A stretch of 64,000 nt of DNA, taken from assembly GCF_028453695.1 (NCBI RefSeq), contig NC_135778.1, forward strand, positions 34,771,214 through 34,835,213, in the 5' to 3' direction. The stretch comes from Augochlora pura (taxonomy: Eukaryota > Arthropoda > Insecta > Hymenoptera > Halictidae). The stretch's first letter is position 1, and each line of letters begins with the position of its first letter. The notes beneath the pieces are model-generated. The model saw nothing but the letters and a program-made list of their open reading frames with translations, was not told the origin of the DNA and made no database searches. The position numbers were made by a program, and so were the translations under genes. Below are positions 37,541 to 50,110 of this stretch, piece by piece.

Positions 37541-39787
37541 ATGCCGATGTTTTCTTTTCAAGTTCAAAAGCATTGTACTCGGCTGTCGGGAAAAATGACA
37601 TTGGTGAGTTTAATTATGTTTTAATTGTTCATCGATTGAACCCTTTTTCAACCTAGATAATACTACTAAATTTCTCTTGCTACGAATATTTAATTGACGT
37701 ATACAAATACAGCGAGACGGGTTTTAAGCTGATAATCGTAATTAGTGACCGACACTGTTTATTTTGATTCCAAAGGTCCATCAGTGCCATTGAAATTGTT
37801 CTGAAAATGCGATGTTCCCACGATGGCTTATTATCTCTATTGGTTTTCGATGCTTCTTACAATTTTGACTGTTCGAGATACAGCGAAAATGAGCAGTAGC
37901 TCTGAATAAACTAAGAAAAATTAATTGTTAAAGGTTGTGTTACTTTTTGCAGGGTTCGAACAATGAGCCAAAAAATGGAAAGGATCCACCTCAACAGAAT
38001 CACGAAGAGATAACCCAGGCATCTACACCATCTGGATTATCAGACTTGCAAATGCAAAGCACAGAAGTAAGACAACGTGTACGGGTATACAATGTTAAAA
38101 ACAATTGGGAATCTGCTCTTAAATATGTGAATTACATTTTGATTTCGTTATCACATCTTTTACATAACATTCCCACTGGTTCAAGCAACGTACACACATA
38201 TTCGGTATAAATAAATGTAATTAAGAGGTTGAGACTAACTTCGAATAAATTGTAGATGGGAGAGATCACCGAAATGCCAGATTTCGAGATGCTGAGTACA
38301 TCGGCAGTACTTCATTATTGCAAGCACAAGATACTGAGACCATATCTGAGATTATTGGGAGTGATGGGTTTAAGACCCATGAGCACCGATGATTCTGATC
38401 GTTGCTCACGTTATTGCATTCTTGTAAACCTTCACACCTTCCAAGTCACGATATTCATGTGCATTGGATATATCTTACAGTTCATGGCATGCTTCAGGTA
38501 AAATGTAAATCTCGCATGGATTTTGTTAACGTTATGCTAATAAAATATTTTTGCAGAAGAGATCGTGGATTTTGTTATAAGACTGCGCTGTTAGAATTTG
38601 AGATACCATCGGACACGGACGTAGAACAAGTAGAAAATATTCATTGTTTCGGCAATATTACGTTCAGCTATTTCGTTCCCAGTGTATTGCATTTGTTAGC
38701 CTACTTGTACACTGTCTATCTGTTCCGTATCCGAGAAAACGAACAACTTCAAAATCTGATGGAGAGAGCGTTTCTTCTCTCCTCGAATCCCGTAAATCGT
38801 GGAAACCAAAGGAGACTCGTTCGAATATTATGGTTGTTCATAGCGCTAAGCGTAGTTTGGATAATTACCGCTTTGATCACAGTGAACATTTTGATGGCTC
38901 AGGGCAACATTGTGTTTCAGTGGCTGGACCACAGGTAATACTCGCGCTTTCTTACACTTTGAGATGTGACATCCTTGTACATGCTGATTATTCTTCATAG
39001 CCCGTATCAAGTAAAGATAACGCTGAAAATACTTTTAATCGTGTGCACGTTGTGGCACGATATGGTCCAGGGAACAATTATAACTAGCTATTGTTTACAA
39101 GGACAACTTCTAATTGCGCATCTATATTTTCTTCGCGGCAAACTGCTTCATCATACTTTACCCGCCATCGATTGGATGCGGGTACGTTACAATTATTATT
39201 AACATCTATTTGCAGCTGATTCATAGGTGTTAAATATTTTAGAAACTTATTGAAGTTTTCTTACAGGAAATTTGCGAGTTCAAGAAACTTTTAAAATATT
39301 TCAACGATGAATTGGGCCCAGCCGTATGCATTTATACAGTTGTAAATTTATCGTGGGCTGCAGCAGGAATAATATGGTTGCTTCAATACGATAACAGCAA
39401 TCCGCAACATAATCCTGTTACTTGGATTAGTATACTCAATGTTCTCCTTTGGATTTTAATATCGCTGGCTCCGTTCATTCAGGTACGAGTAAATGGTTTA
39501 TTTAGAAAACTAATGGTCAATTAATAAATTGGCGTATTTTCTTTTAGGCGGCCCGTTTGACTACTGCCTGTTCGATAATCCAAAATATTGGACACGAAGT
39601 GCGAATACGCCCCTTCGTCTATCAATGTACACCGGGTGAAGATCTAGACACTCTACTTCTATACACATCGTCGCTGAAAATGTGTGCCAGACTCTTCAGA
39701 GTGCCGGTCACCGGTCGATATCTTTGCCTTTTGTTAACTATAAACAGCATCGTGATCCTCACGTTAGGCTTGTGTCAATTTCTTTAA
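37541..39787 (+). CDS. Seven-transmembrane gustatory-receptor-like protein
   Basis: Seven exons (37541-37603, 37953-38066, 38256-38497, 38557-38934, 39001-39181, 39267-39482, 39548-39787) join in phase to 477 aa. Seen: a polar N-terminus of about 75 residues; the stretch ILRPYLRLLGVMGLRPM before helix 1, a pattern common in insect gustatory receptors; and about seven hydrophobic helices. Helix 7 ends ILTLGLCQFL, recalling the terminal QF of gustatory receptors, but the full TYxxxxxQF motif is absent. Length and topology fit the gustatory receptor or receptor-like superfamily, in which the N-terminus is cytoplasmic. Membership is inferred and no ligand can be proposed. The first ATG (37541) is the least certain part, as a later Met (for example at 38256) could start a shorter form. 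The gene lies just downstream of NOL10 on the same strand. Confidence 0.8.
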
Positions 39788-41487
39788 TCTCAGTATTGTT
39801 CTCCGCCTCTTTTTCTCCCTCTATTAAATATTTTAAGTATTGCGAATGAGTATGTCGCTAAAAGTAAGCTTTTACAATGTATTGTATGTATTTTAAGCGA
39901 GTGTATCAAACTGCAAAGTTGCGTTATCGTAAAATGAAGCACAAATCAAATTGTCGAAAGAATATTCATAGTAGAATATTTTAAGATTATATTTAAGACG
40001 GAAAATATGTGGAAAGTGTAAGAACAAGTTTAAGAATTTAAGAATCTGATTATACGTTGTTTAAGATGTTTTAATTTCCTACAATTTAAATTAAGTAGAT
40101 TTATTAAAACAAGTATATATAAATAGAATTCACAAATCGTAGCACGATGTATATGCCTGTCTTAATATTCTCCGAAAAAGTGGTTGATAATTCAATAAGT
40201 AGTGAAGACTTATAAATATTTAAAATTGATAAAAATAGAATGAATCTTTGGCAACATGGAATGATAGTTTTCGATCAGGTTTTGCATTAGTTTAGTTAAT
40301 TATAAATTATTTTCGCTTTTGTGTTCCAATATCGAATTTTCGAACAAATGATTCGTACCGCTTTTCCCGTAATAAATCGTGTAAATTCCGCCATGAATTT
40401 TCTGCTTATCGTAAATAGCTGAATAGCCCCAATTTAGGCGGCGGCAAAATGTCCAAACTATTAGCCAAATTACCGATCTGTCGGTAGAATTGGCTGCTTG
40501 CGCCATCTATCGACAAATTGTAGACTTTTTGATCGGTATTTGACTAACAGTTTGGAGTTTCCGTCGCAGCATCGAATGGCACAACAATCTGTCGTACTGG
40601 CAAAACTGCAGAGATCATTCGCATTTGAAAAGAGGGAATGTTATTTTATTTAAAGACACACAAGAAATTTTACAAGTTCAGGTACAATTATCTAAAATTA
40701 TGTTCTTGTCGCTAGAGTAATTTCAGCCTGCTAAATTGCTGATATTGCTAAAATAATTTTTGCGAATCGAGGAGAGAGAGACGGCCTCTACCATCCAGTC
40801 GCGGAATCAACTAGACATGTCGCCAAACCTATTCGACGAACTAATGATTCCCCGCAAACATGTAAATAAACTGTTGCCGTTCAGCTGACCAGCTCGTGTC
40901 GACGAACCGTAGTACACGAGACTCGCAATATGTGTGTAGCTACATGCGCAGCTGTTTGTCCGAGAATTCAAAGGTGGGTGTGTAGATGCGATTTTTGACG
41001 TCTGTGCAGCAGACGGCACACGTACGCAGCATTGCACTTTGACACTTCCCTTTCTGTTCTATAAATTGTGCGCAAAATTCTAATTTGAGCACGCACTTAT
41101 TCTGCGTGTGAATATTATGCGGTTCAATTACCACGAATTATCACATCTACCTCGAGTTATCGTTCTTTTTGCTCTTGCGAAAGATGTTTGCCAAAACACT
41201 TTGGAGCCATCGTCGGTGTTTGGTCCGTACGTCAGCGTGACAGTCGTCGAACGGTATTCTTATTCTGTGATACGTTGCTGTGCGTTCTGAAACTCCAGTC
41301 TGACAATAATATGGATTACTAAATTCGCACGATTTACCGTGATCGTTACGGCACCTCGTATACGAATTTTTCATTAACGTATTCCTCCGCGGTTGTGCCT
41401 TGGCAAAGGAGTATTCAATTCATTCTATTTTGTTCTAATTTAGTCTCTATTTTGTTCTTATTTTAAAGTGCTTTAAATTTTTTATAG
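39788..41487. other. 3' UTR of receptor-like gene and upstream region of SNX13
   Basis: AT-rich 3' flank with ATTAAA at about 39833, then about 1.1 kb leading to the SNX13 start. The T-rich sequence and ATAG directly before the SNX13 ATG look like a splice acceptor, so a non-coding 5' exon of SNX13 probably lies in about 40700-41350. I cannot place its donor. No other gene is supported. Confidence 0.5.
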
Positions 41488-44400
41488 ATGAATGTTCCAC
41501 TGTACGGACTTCTAGGAGTTGCTACAGCTCTGCTTGTATATCTGATTGGGATTGGTATAATTGCTAAGCTGTCCATTTGCCTGCTAGCCTTAATTTTAGG
41601 GTATGATGTCTGATATGAACAAGTCTGTTATCTTTGTATCAGAAGCTGTGTAATTACCATTTGTTCGCACACTTGTTATTACAGAACCATCACATGCGTA
41701 TATAGAACCTATGGCCCCAACCTTGATGAAGTGATTGCCTCCGAAAGGGAAGATTTAAACAAGAAGACTGAAAAGCTTCGACAGGTAAAAATACCCCCAC
41801 GATAGATAAGTCATGCCTTATCTAATCATTGTTATATGTTGCAGTATATCTTAGAATTATCAAAGGACAAGTTGAACTTAACATTAGATAAGAGAATCAC
41901 TGGTAGCCGTATCATCGACGACTCCCTGCAAGTACATACCCGATTGCGAACAATATCATTAGCATTGCATCCTATTTGTGACATAGTAACTTAGCGATTC
42001 GCAATTTCCTTTATACAGGAAATATTAGATTTCGTGATCAGAGATTACGTGAAACCATGGTACAGCATAATCACCGACGACGAGGAATTCATATGCTCTG
42101 TCCGGGACACTGCTCAAAAGATTGCCATAAATATCGCCAATCGGTGTGTAACTCTGGCAATGTTGAACTGCGAGTATCCACTTGTTCTTCTAAAAATCTT
42201 TTTGCTTGCATACAGAGTAAAAGGCGTCGACTGGATACCTTACTTAACAACTCGCCTCGTCGACGACGCAGCCTCTCATGTGAGGTTGTACCGACAGGCG
42301 AGGGCGAGGATGAAACATGTACGAACCAGGAAGCTACAAAAAGGTAGTGCAAGCTCTAGCACGTCGGGCGGCACTCCGAAGAGAACACCAACCCATAGGA
42401 GGAACAAAAGCGAGACGGACGTGTCCTGGTATTCGCAATCTAAGTTTTATATCCCAAACTTATCGTCCCTCACAGAGCCGATAGAAACTGAGGAGGAGAA
42501 AGAAGATGAATCTCTTGAAAAGATCTTCTTCGACTTGGAAGTACAAATGGAGAAGAACTTGATCTGTAGGGACCTTGTGAGCACTAACATCACCCAGGAG
42601 TTGGAGTTCCTGGGGGAGATATCTGAGATCCTTCTGTACTTGGTACTACCAAAAGGCGACTTTGATTGCCTCACCGTCAGGTTTATATTAAGAGAGTTGT
42701 TGGTAAACGTGATTATTAGACCGCTCTTGGATTTATTTTCTGACCCTGATTATATTAATCAGGCGTGTATATGGCTGGTGCGTATACACCGAAGCTAGAT
42801 AACGGTGTCTTCAGAGTTTTGTTTTATATTTGTTGTAATTGTTTTCAGTGCGTTAAAGAGGCCGGATTACCAAGCGATGTGTTTTTAACGGTGATCAGAG
42901 TGACCGATAGCCTGGATGAGCTAACGGCTACGAAGAACCTAGTCTGCAAAGAAATCGCTCATCTGCGATCAAAGGACTCTGGCGGGGAGGATAATTTATC
43001 AGTGAAGCAACAACTGAATAGTTTACTGTACGTAAAGAAACTGTTAGAAACGAGAATTATCGGGATGCAAGAAGGTTTGGAAGCGGAAAGTGACGGGATC
43101 GGTACCAGACCAGAGTGGAACAGGCTGCTAATGCCAGGTCAGAAGCTGGTGAACCTACCATTGGATGAATTACTGAAGAACAACATTGCGTTGAGTTATT
43201 TCATCGACTACATGACCTCCATAAACGCAGAATCATACTTGTATTTTTATCTGAACATTTACGGCTGGAGGGTGTCCGCTGAGCAGCAGATATCCGACAT
43301 AGAGTTGCAGAAGCTGCACGCAGCTCAACAGGCGGGTTCTAGTTATACAGGTGCGACGAGGCGAAAGAACATAGATTTGGAAAACCTGAAGGAGGCTGCT
43401 ATAAAGATCTATCAACAATACCTTAGCGACAAAGCATCGCCTAAGTTACAGCTGGAAGACGGGTTGGTAAAGATGCTGTTGCACAGAATTCGAACCGAAT
43501 TTGTGAAGGAAACCTGGTTCGATGAACTCAGACTTTGCTGCTATGAAAAGCTAAGAAACGAGGATCGATTTCTGCCAGGTTTCAAAAGGTCAATGGCGTA
43601 CGTTAAGCTACTCGCTGAGCTGGATCTATTGAAGGATCCGACCTCAGAGGAGGACTCAAAGTCTCTGGACAGTATCAGTTTGTCGAGCACGAACAACGAA
43701 CTGGAGACCTTGGACGAGATGTCGGAGATGTACAAGTCTGAAGAGACGAAGACTGACTTCAGTGACGGTAAATCTGGTTCGACAACTAGTTTGGCCAGCA
43801 TGGCGGAATCGAATGACGCTAGACCAATGGATGAAGTTGATGCGGAAATTAGCGGTCTCAGAGCCCCGAAATCCGAGGATAAGGACCTGTCTACCTTCTT
43901 CATTGAGTCGAATGCGGATCAATTTGTTAAGCTCGATGAGAACACCTACGATCGGAATGCGATCAAAAAGCTACAGCAAGGTCGATTCGAAATCACTGCC
44001 AAGATCATAGAGACTGGAATTGTGAACGATCGTGGGAAAACTTATGGCATCTACGCAGTGGCTGTGACCAAGAGCTACGACTCAGGGTACCAAGAAAAGT
44101 GGCACATCTACAGAAGATACTCAGATTTTCATGACCTGTATCAGAAGATCAAGGAGAAATACTATGATCTAGCCAAGATACCCTTCCCGGCGAAGAAAGC
44201 GTTTCACAATATGGAGAGGACGGTCCTTGAGAGACGAATGCTGATGCTGAACGCTTGGCTGCATCAGTTGACTAAACCAGCGATAGTCGACGGCCACATG
44301 GGTCTTCAGAATCTGTTGTTGAACTTTCTGGAACAGGGAGACTACGATAAAGGAGTGACCGGGGGTCAGATATCCCGAACGGTAGGTATTGATTTTTAGA

Positions 44401-45317
44401 AGATGAAGCAGAACCCTCAATAATTTCTTTAATGCAGATAGACAGTCTGATGAACCCTCTGAAGACGTCCATGAAAACCGTAACCCAAGCAGTAAAGACC
44501 ATGCCGGATAACATGTTGAATACAGTAGACGGTGTGATGGACAACATCAGTAAATTCTTTGGCAACCCGAAGAAGCCAAGCAGTTTTTATGAGAGCACCA
44601 AAGTTGGTTCTGTTCTCGATGCTGAGGTATGGCAGGAAATATCAGATGATTATTCGGAAGCAGACTTCTCTGTTAATCATCTATTTTGCTGTCCAGACCG
44701 ACGACAATATTCCATTGCGTATAATGTTGCTACTGATGGACGAGATCTTCGATTTGAAGGTGAGAAATCAATGGCTCAGACGACGGATCGTCACTTTGCT
44801 GAGGCAGATCATTCGCACTATGTTTGGAGACATAGTGAACCGGCGAATAGTGGAATACGTCTCCGTGTTAACTAGTCCAGCCAAAGTCGCAGGGTACCTG
44901 AAGTTATTCAAGTAAGTACATAGAGTAGTCGCGTTAAATTATCTACTCTAGAAGTCAGTCTGATGACTGTATTATTGTTGTAGAAATAGTTTCTGGCCCA
45001 ACGGTGTTAAGGCAGAGAAGAAACCATCTCGCGACTCAGAGACTAAGGATAGAACCAGGGTAGCCGCGAAAATTGCTCTGCTGTCTTGCTTATCCGATGA
45101 ACTGAAACATATCATAGGTAGCGAGACTACGAGGCGCGGTCTTCTAAGGGTTTTCGAATTGTTCCAGCGACCGGTGCTGAACCGAAGGTTGTTGTACGTG
45201 CTTTTGGAGGGGATCGTCGAAACGCTATTTCCAGAAAATAATCTGCTAGATATTTTTCGGAAGCTATACGCGGTTTCGCCGAGGGTGCAAAACAGGGTGC
45301 ACACAAAGAAATCTTAA
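41488..45317 (+). CDS. Snx13: Sorting nexin 13 orthologue (PXA-RGS-PX-nexin C)
   Basis: Membrane-anchored sorting nexin of the SNX13/14/19/25 group, which acts at ER, endosome and lipid-droplet contacts. Nine exons: 41488-41600, 41685-41784, 41845-41931, 42019-42143, 42216-42777, 42849-44381, 44438-44626, 44697-44911 and 44984-45317, giving 1085 aa (human SNX13 is about 970). Domains: two N-terminal hydrophobic segments (about 5-38); PXA (about 85-330) with a Ser/Thr/Glu-rich insertion of roughly 60 residues; RGS-like (about 430-590); an acidic Ser-rich linker; PX (about 705-830) with RRYSDFHDLY; and nexin C (from about 905) with DDNIPLRIMLLLMDEIFDL. ELKHIIGSETTRRGLLRVFE near the end matches SNX13 best. 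Part of the extra length is the PXA insertion. An in-frame TAG precedes the ATG, and the start aligns with human SNX13. SNX13 rather than SNX25 is a judgement from remembered sequence. Confidence 0.93.
42144..42215 (+). other. 72-nt stop-free intron of Snx13
   Basis: Donor gtgtgt after 42143 and acceptor catacag before 42216. Removal gives NIANR-VKGVDW, matching the PXA domain of the family. The intron length is a multiple of three and has no stop in frame, so retention would insert 24 mostly hydrophobic residues into PXA. Confidence 0.8.
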
Positions 45318-48300
45318 CGTCGAGAATAAGCTATTCTTACGGATAGAGATTGTGTTCACGAATCTTCTCTTATTACGATCAAAGAATCTCGTAACCATTT
45401 CAAGGTAGACAAACCTCGTACACGTTGCACCTGTTTACTCCGTTAACCGGGTGAACGATCAAGCAATTCAATATCACATAATAAATAACAAGATTCGAAG
45501 ATACTAGCAACATACACACTCATACGTCTTCCCCGGTTAACAGGTTGATTTATGTCTACGAGATTTATAAATTACGCAGCTTTGTCAAAGTACATATTGT
45601 TACCTTCTTATAAGTATATCGCTCCAGACTGGCAACGTGATTATACAGAACAGTGAGGCGCAATTTTGTTCCCACTGTTTCGCCATTGGCTAGACTGAAG
45701 TAAGTCCCGCCTACCGTAGGCCATAGCCCCAGTAATAGTGGGGAATGGATTGTGTTTATAGGAGAAAATACTTTGTACAATATATCTCTATACAGTGTTT
45801 TCTTTTTCTCTCTGTCGATGGTCAAAGTTATCATCACTATGGATAACTTGGACACATCGGCATGTATGGAAGAAAGAAGAACACGATAACTTAACTGGGA
45901 ACAAAATGACAGTTGTAGACTTTCGCGGCGACACTTTACCATAATTTCTACATGCAGATATGTATATTCGATGATAAGTAAGAAAGCAATATAGCGCTAT
46001 CGAGCGGAGTTGAGGTCCATAGCATATGTGCACAAGCTATGATACCGAAGTGGACATTGATGTATAATTAGCGTCAATGATTTCTTTATTCTACTGAACG
46101 GTTTTTTTCGGAAGCGTCCGCGATTGGTCACGGCAGCTGATTCATTAATTATTGGTACATTATAAATTCATCAATGTTTGGTAGCTCTTCCTTCACAAAC
46201 TTCAGGTTCGCTCGGTTGCCAAGCTATAAATTCAGTGGCCAAATAATTTCTTTCGATATTACGTAGGACAACGTGATAAACGACCTTTCGCGATTATCTT
46301 GTAGGGAACACTTTTTTAAGAACTAAGCATTCCATTTGCATTTCACTAATGTACTTGTTCATTCGACTTCTGGGATGATCCCTCGCTGTATGTACACGCG
46401 CTAGAAGGCGGCAACACTTATCCTATACTTAATTCATCGTCGGGATACATTTGTGCCATTCTCGCATGGCGACTATTTATTTATTCGTAGCATTGTATGA
46501 ATCTCAATATAAATATGTATATGTTAATATGTAAATATGTACGTGAGTGTGTATGTCTAGCTACTCTATAAACACACAAGCTCGTATATAATTAATTTAT
46601 CTTTGTCTCTAACGGACAGTGTAAAATTGTTGTAAATGTACGGATTGTACATAAAGTTATTTCTATCGTGTTGAAGCGCCATATCTATCACGTTTACTTA
46701 TTAAAGCAATTGTTTATAAAATCTATTGTCTATTCCCGTTATAATTTTCATCCCCCCCCCCCCTGTCCGTCCCCTTTGTCCATTCACTTCTTCACAATTA
46801 GTCGACAATAGTTCCTCTTGCTGCGAGAAAAAGAAAGAATTATAAAGAACACACATTTGGCCACGAACAAGAGCGGAAGTCCTCGAGTTCTTCAGGGGGA
46901 CTAATGCCGACCGGGGCCCGGGCTGCAAGACTTGCTGCACACCAATGGCTAACAGCGGTAAAACGTTTAAAAAAGAAAGAAAAAAGCAAAGAAAAAAACG
47001 ATAATTGCTCCGAATTGGTTGGGCGCACCGCGCGCGCCACCGATAAAAAGCAACGAAAAGTGGGGGTGGGGCACAGGACAACAAGGAAGAGGGGACATGG
47101 GGACACGAACAGAGCGGACAAAAACAAAAGAGGTTTATTACCGTGGTTGGTCGAAGAGTGGTGCAAGATTAGGGGGGGGGGGGGGCAGAGAGAACGAACG
47201 GGACATTAAGTAAAAAGAAGCGAGGGGGGCAGAGCGAAGCGGAGGGCGAGGGTACAAGAGCACACACGTCTCATCGCTGTTCTGAGCCTCGTACAGGGAG
47301 ATATTTTGCCGGAGCAAAAAGCCGTCAAACTCGACAAGTAAGGGTTTGATGGGGGCGGGGATTTCTGAGGGCTTCGGAAGGGGGACGCCAGAGCAGATTC
47401 AAGCATTTTAGAGATCTTCGATCGGAGCTAGTTTCGAATAGTTCAGTAGGATCGTTTTGGATTAGATTGAACAGTATTAATTTGATAATAATTTGCCGCC
47501 CCCCTCCCGCATAAGATTTTTGAATTTCTAAATCGTCTCTTTGCTATCTTTAAAGTTTATTTCCCCTAGACATGCAAACCATACCGCTAATTAATACTTT
47601 GAAACTATGTTTTTTAGACGTTCCACTTGAAGAGTTTCGTGAACCACGAAATTAGGAAACTGAACTCCCTAATTCAGTATCCAATGTCCTGGGTCGCCTG
47701 GTAATTAACGCCGGATACAGTAACCTTCTTAACGTAAAACACGGGTCCGAGTTCGGACTAGGCAATCTGTGAGATCGGGTACCAAGTGTGCGCATTTTGA
47801 AAAAGGGGTTCGTCGTTTGCCCGGCCCCCGGGCTTTTCTGTGGGAGGGGGGACAGCGGCAGCGGGCGTCAACTACACTGGGCAGAATGAACGAGCGAGAG
47901 CCGAACGAACGAACAGCGTACTAAACGAAAGAAAATCGATATGCATGATTCACGCACGCTACAGAGACGCGTTGTGGGGAACAGGGAACCGAGAGGACTA
48001 AGGGTAGGGGTACACGAAGGCTAGGGGTGGGTAGAGATCCGGTGAAAGGAGAGACGAAGGGGGACGGGAGGCGATGAGAAATGGGGGGAAGATGGAGAGA
48101 GAAAAGTGAACAGAGGGAATGAGACAGGAAGACAAAAGGAGAGGGGAAGAGGCGAAGTTAGAGCCACTCTTCTCTCCCCTCGATTCTCCCTTTTGCGCGA
48201 ACCTAAGGGGGACGGAGAGTTGTGCTGCTCTATGCGCGCGATGAGCGGGCACACACGTAATTCTATACAAGCGCACGTTGGAGGGGTATTCTTACAATGC

Positions 48301-49936
48301 TACCCCCTCGGTCACTCGATCAGTCGTGTCCGAAGTGCCATGCGGTTGGAAACCGATGCGATGCGATTCGATGCGAGGCGCAGACCGATTCTCTCTCGCC
48401 GTCCTTCGACTCGCCGGTCGCGACGTTTAGAACGATCGAATTTGTATACGCAGAATGGGGACAAGTTTACGAATTAAAAACGGAAATATAAACGCGAGAT
48501 AGTCAGTGGATCGCACGCCGAGGGCAAACCCACCCCTCCGGTTCGTCGCCGGGATTTGAACGAGCGTTTTGCCCGCGCCGCGAATCCGAATCGACGCGTC
48601 GCGACGTCGTGTGCGCCGCTCTTTTCGGAGGAAGATCCAGTGATGATGCTGATTGTATTGCTGCTGCTGGTGATGATTTGGATGATAAATTTCATGACGA
48701 AGGATCGGTGCAGTGTTTTGTCTTCGTTGCACTCTTTAGCAGCACTTTCTCCATGTGTGTTACAGGGAAATTGTTTATGGTTACACACAGGTAATATTCC
48801 GTATGAGGATAATCTTCTCTTCAACGAGATGAACTCCTGCAAAAATACATCCTGTCAATAGTGAAGCGTAAAGGAAATCGATAATTAATGGAGTATATAA
48901 GTTGATTTGTATGTAATTACATAGAAATTGGTTTTCATCCTGTAGTTTTGAGGGGTTCGGCTGCCGGGGATTTCGATGCTAGGAACGCGATGCTAGGCGT
49001 CACGACGCGGACCGGTCCGCGTCTATTCGTGCGCTCTCTCTCTCTCTCTTTCTCTCTTGTATCTGGATTTGTACGATTGATTCTCTCTTGCTCCTGAAAT
49101 AAACATTAATGATTAAACTATTTAAGGAGGTCGATTATCCATTAATTGGTAACGTAAAGAATAACTCACTGGAACAGAAAAAGAACTGAGAGTTCAACAG
49201 AGACCAGTGCTGTTGGAAAAATAATTAACCGGCCTTATTTTTAAACAATTTCATTCTCTTCTATAAAATCCAATCAATCACAAAATAAAATTATTACTTA
49301 CTGACAGCGCACTCGCCATTTCTGGCAAGCACAGGTCAGAAATTTTAGAAGCATATTGAGAGCACATCAACCGATTTTTCCGTAGACGTGGTCGCGCGGA
49401 TCGGTGCGTAACGCAAGCGGACGAAACGAGAAAACGATGCCGGGTTGCGGTCAGCTGGGTCTCGCTTCGAAACAGGATACGCCTGGGACTTAAAATGAAG
49501 AAACGTGGACGCGAATAGAAGCTAGGAGAAAGACGCGATCGAGCCGCGTGATCGTTGCCGATCGATTCGATACTGGATGACGCGACGAACCGATCTACGT
49601 AGTGAGAAAAAGAGACCGTTGCTTCTGTAGGAGGATGATTCTTCTCTTCCATGTCTCTTCGTGATCTCTCCCATATGTAGACTGCCGACAGTTTTCAAAA
49701 TTCACTCTCACCTATAAATAAATAACACAATTAGTATTTAATAATATATAATTAGACTTCGGATCTTCCTTGCAGTTATTATAAGAAACATTTATTTAAA
49801 CTTAAGTATAAAGATGGGAATATGATCCGTAGTCTAGTGCAATACAATAGGGACAATAAAGCATGATCACTCTTTACTAATTTTCTTTCTAGCTTGGAGT
49901 TCGCTAATAAGGGAAACCGTTCGGCAACGGTCGTAG

Positions 49937-50110
49937 ATGATGACTGATGGAAATACGAGGTCATTGGTGGAAACACCTGCGTCTGGCCCGGGGAAACAGC
50001 ATCTGTCTAGATCGGCTGCTCTATTTCCAGCTGCGTTTCCCATCGGGAAGCCAATTTCACCGGGGTATTACAATGTATTCCGGGACTCGGGGAACGATAC
50101 CGATCTATGA
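49937..50110 (+). other. Candidate 57-codon small ORF
   Basis: An in-frame TAG is followed directly by ATG ATG and 57 codons to TGA. The peptide begins MMTDGNTRSLVETPASG and ends NVFRDSGNDTDL. Its composition looks protein-like (mixed, not repeat-driven), unlike other small ORFs here. It lies between Snx13 and Tgi, in sequence that could be 3' UTR or a separate transcript. I know no homologue. It could also be an exon of an unrecognised gene or chance. Confidence 0.25.

Noticed and set aside
42144..42215. Treating the open frame through this stretch as constitutive Snx13 coding sequence
   Set aside because: It has donor and acceptor signals, and its removal restores alignment with the SNX13 PXA domain. 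It is kept as a possible retained intron only.
49278..49652. 124-codon minus-strand ORF
   Set aside because: Arg/Ser-rich from CpG content, no domain and no splice partner in the neighbourhood.
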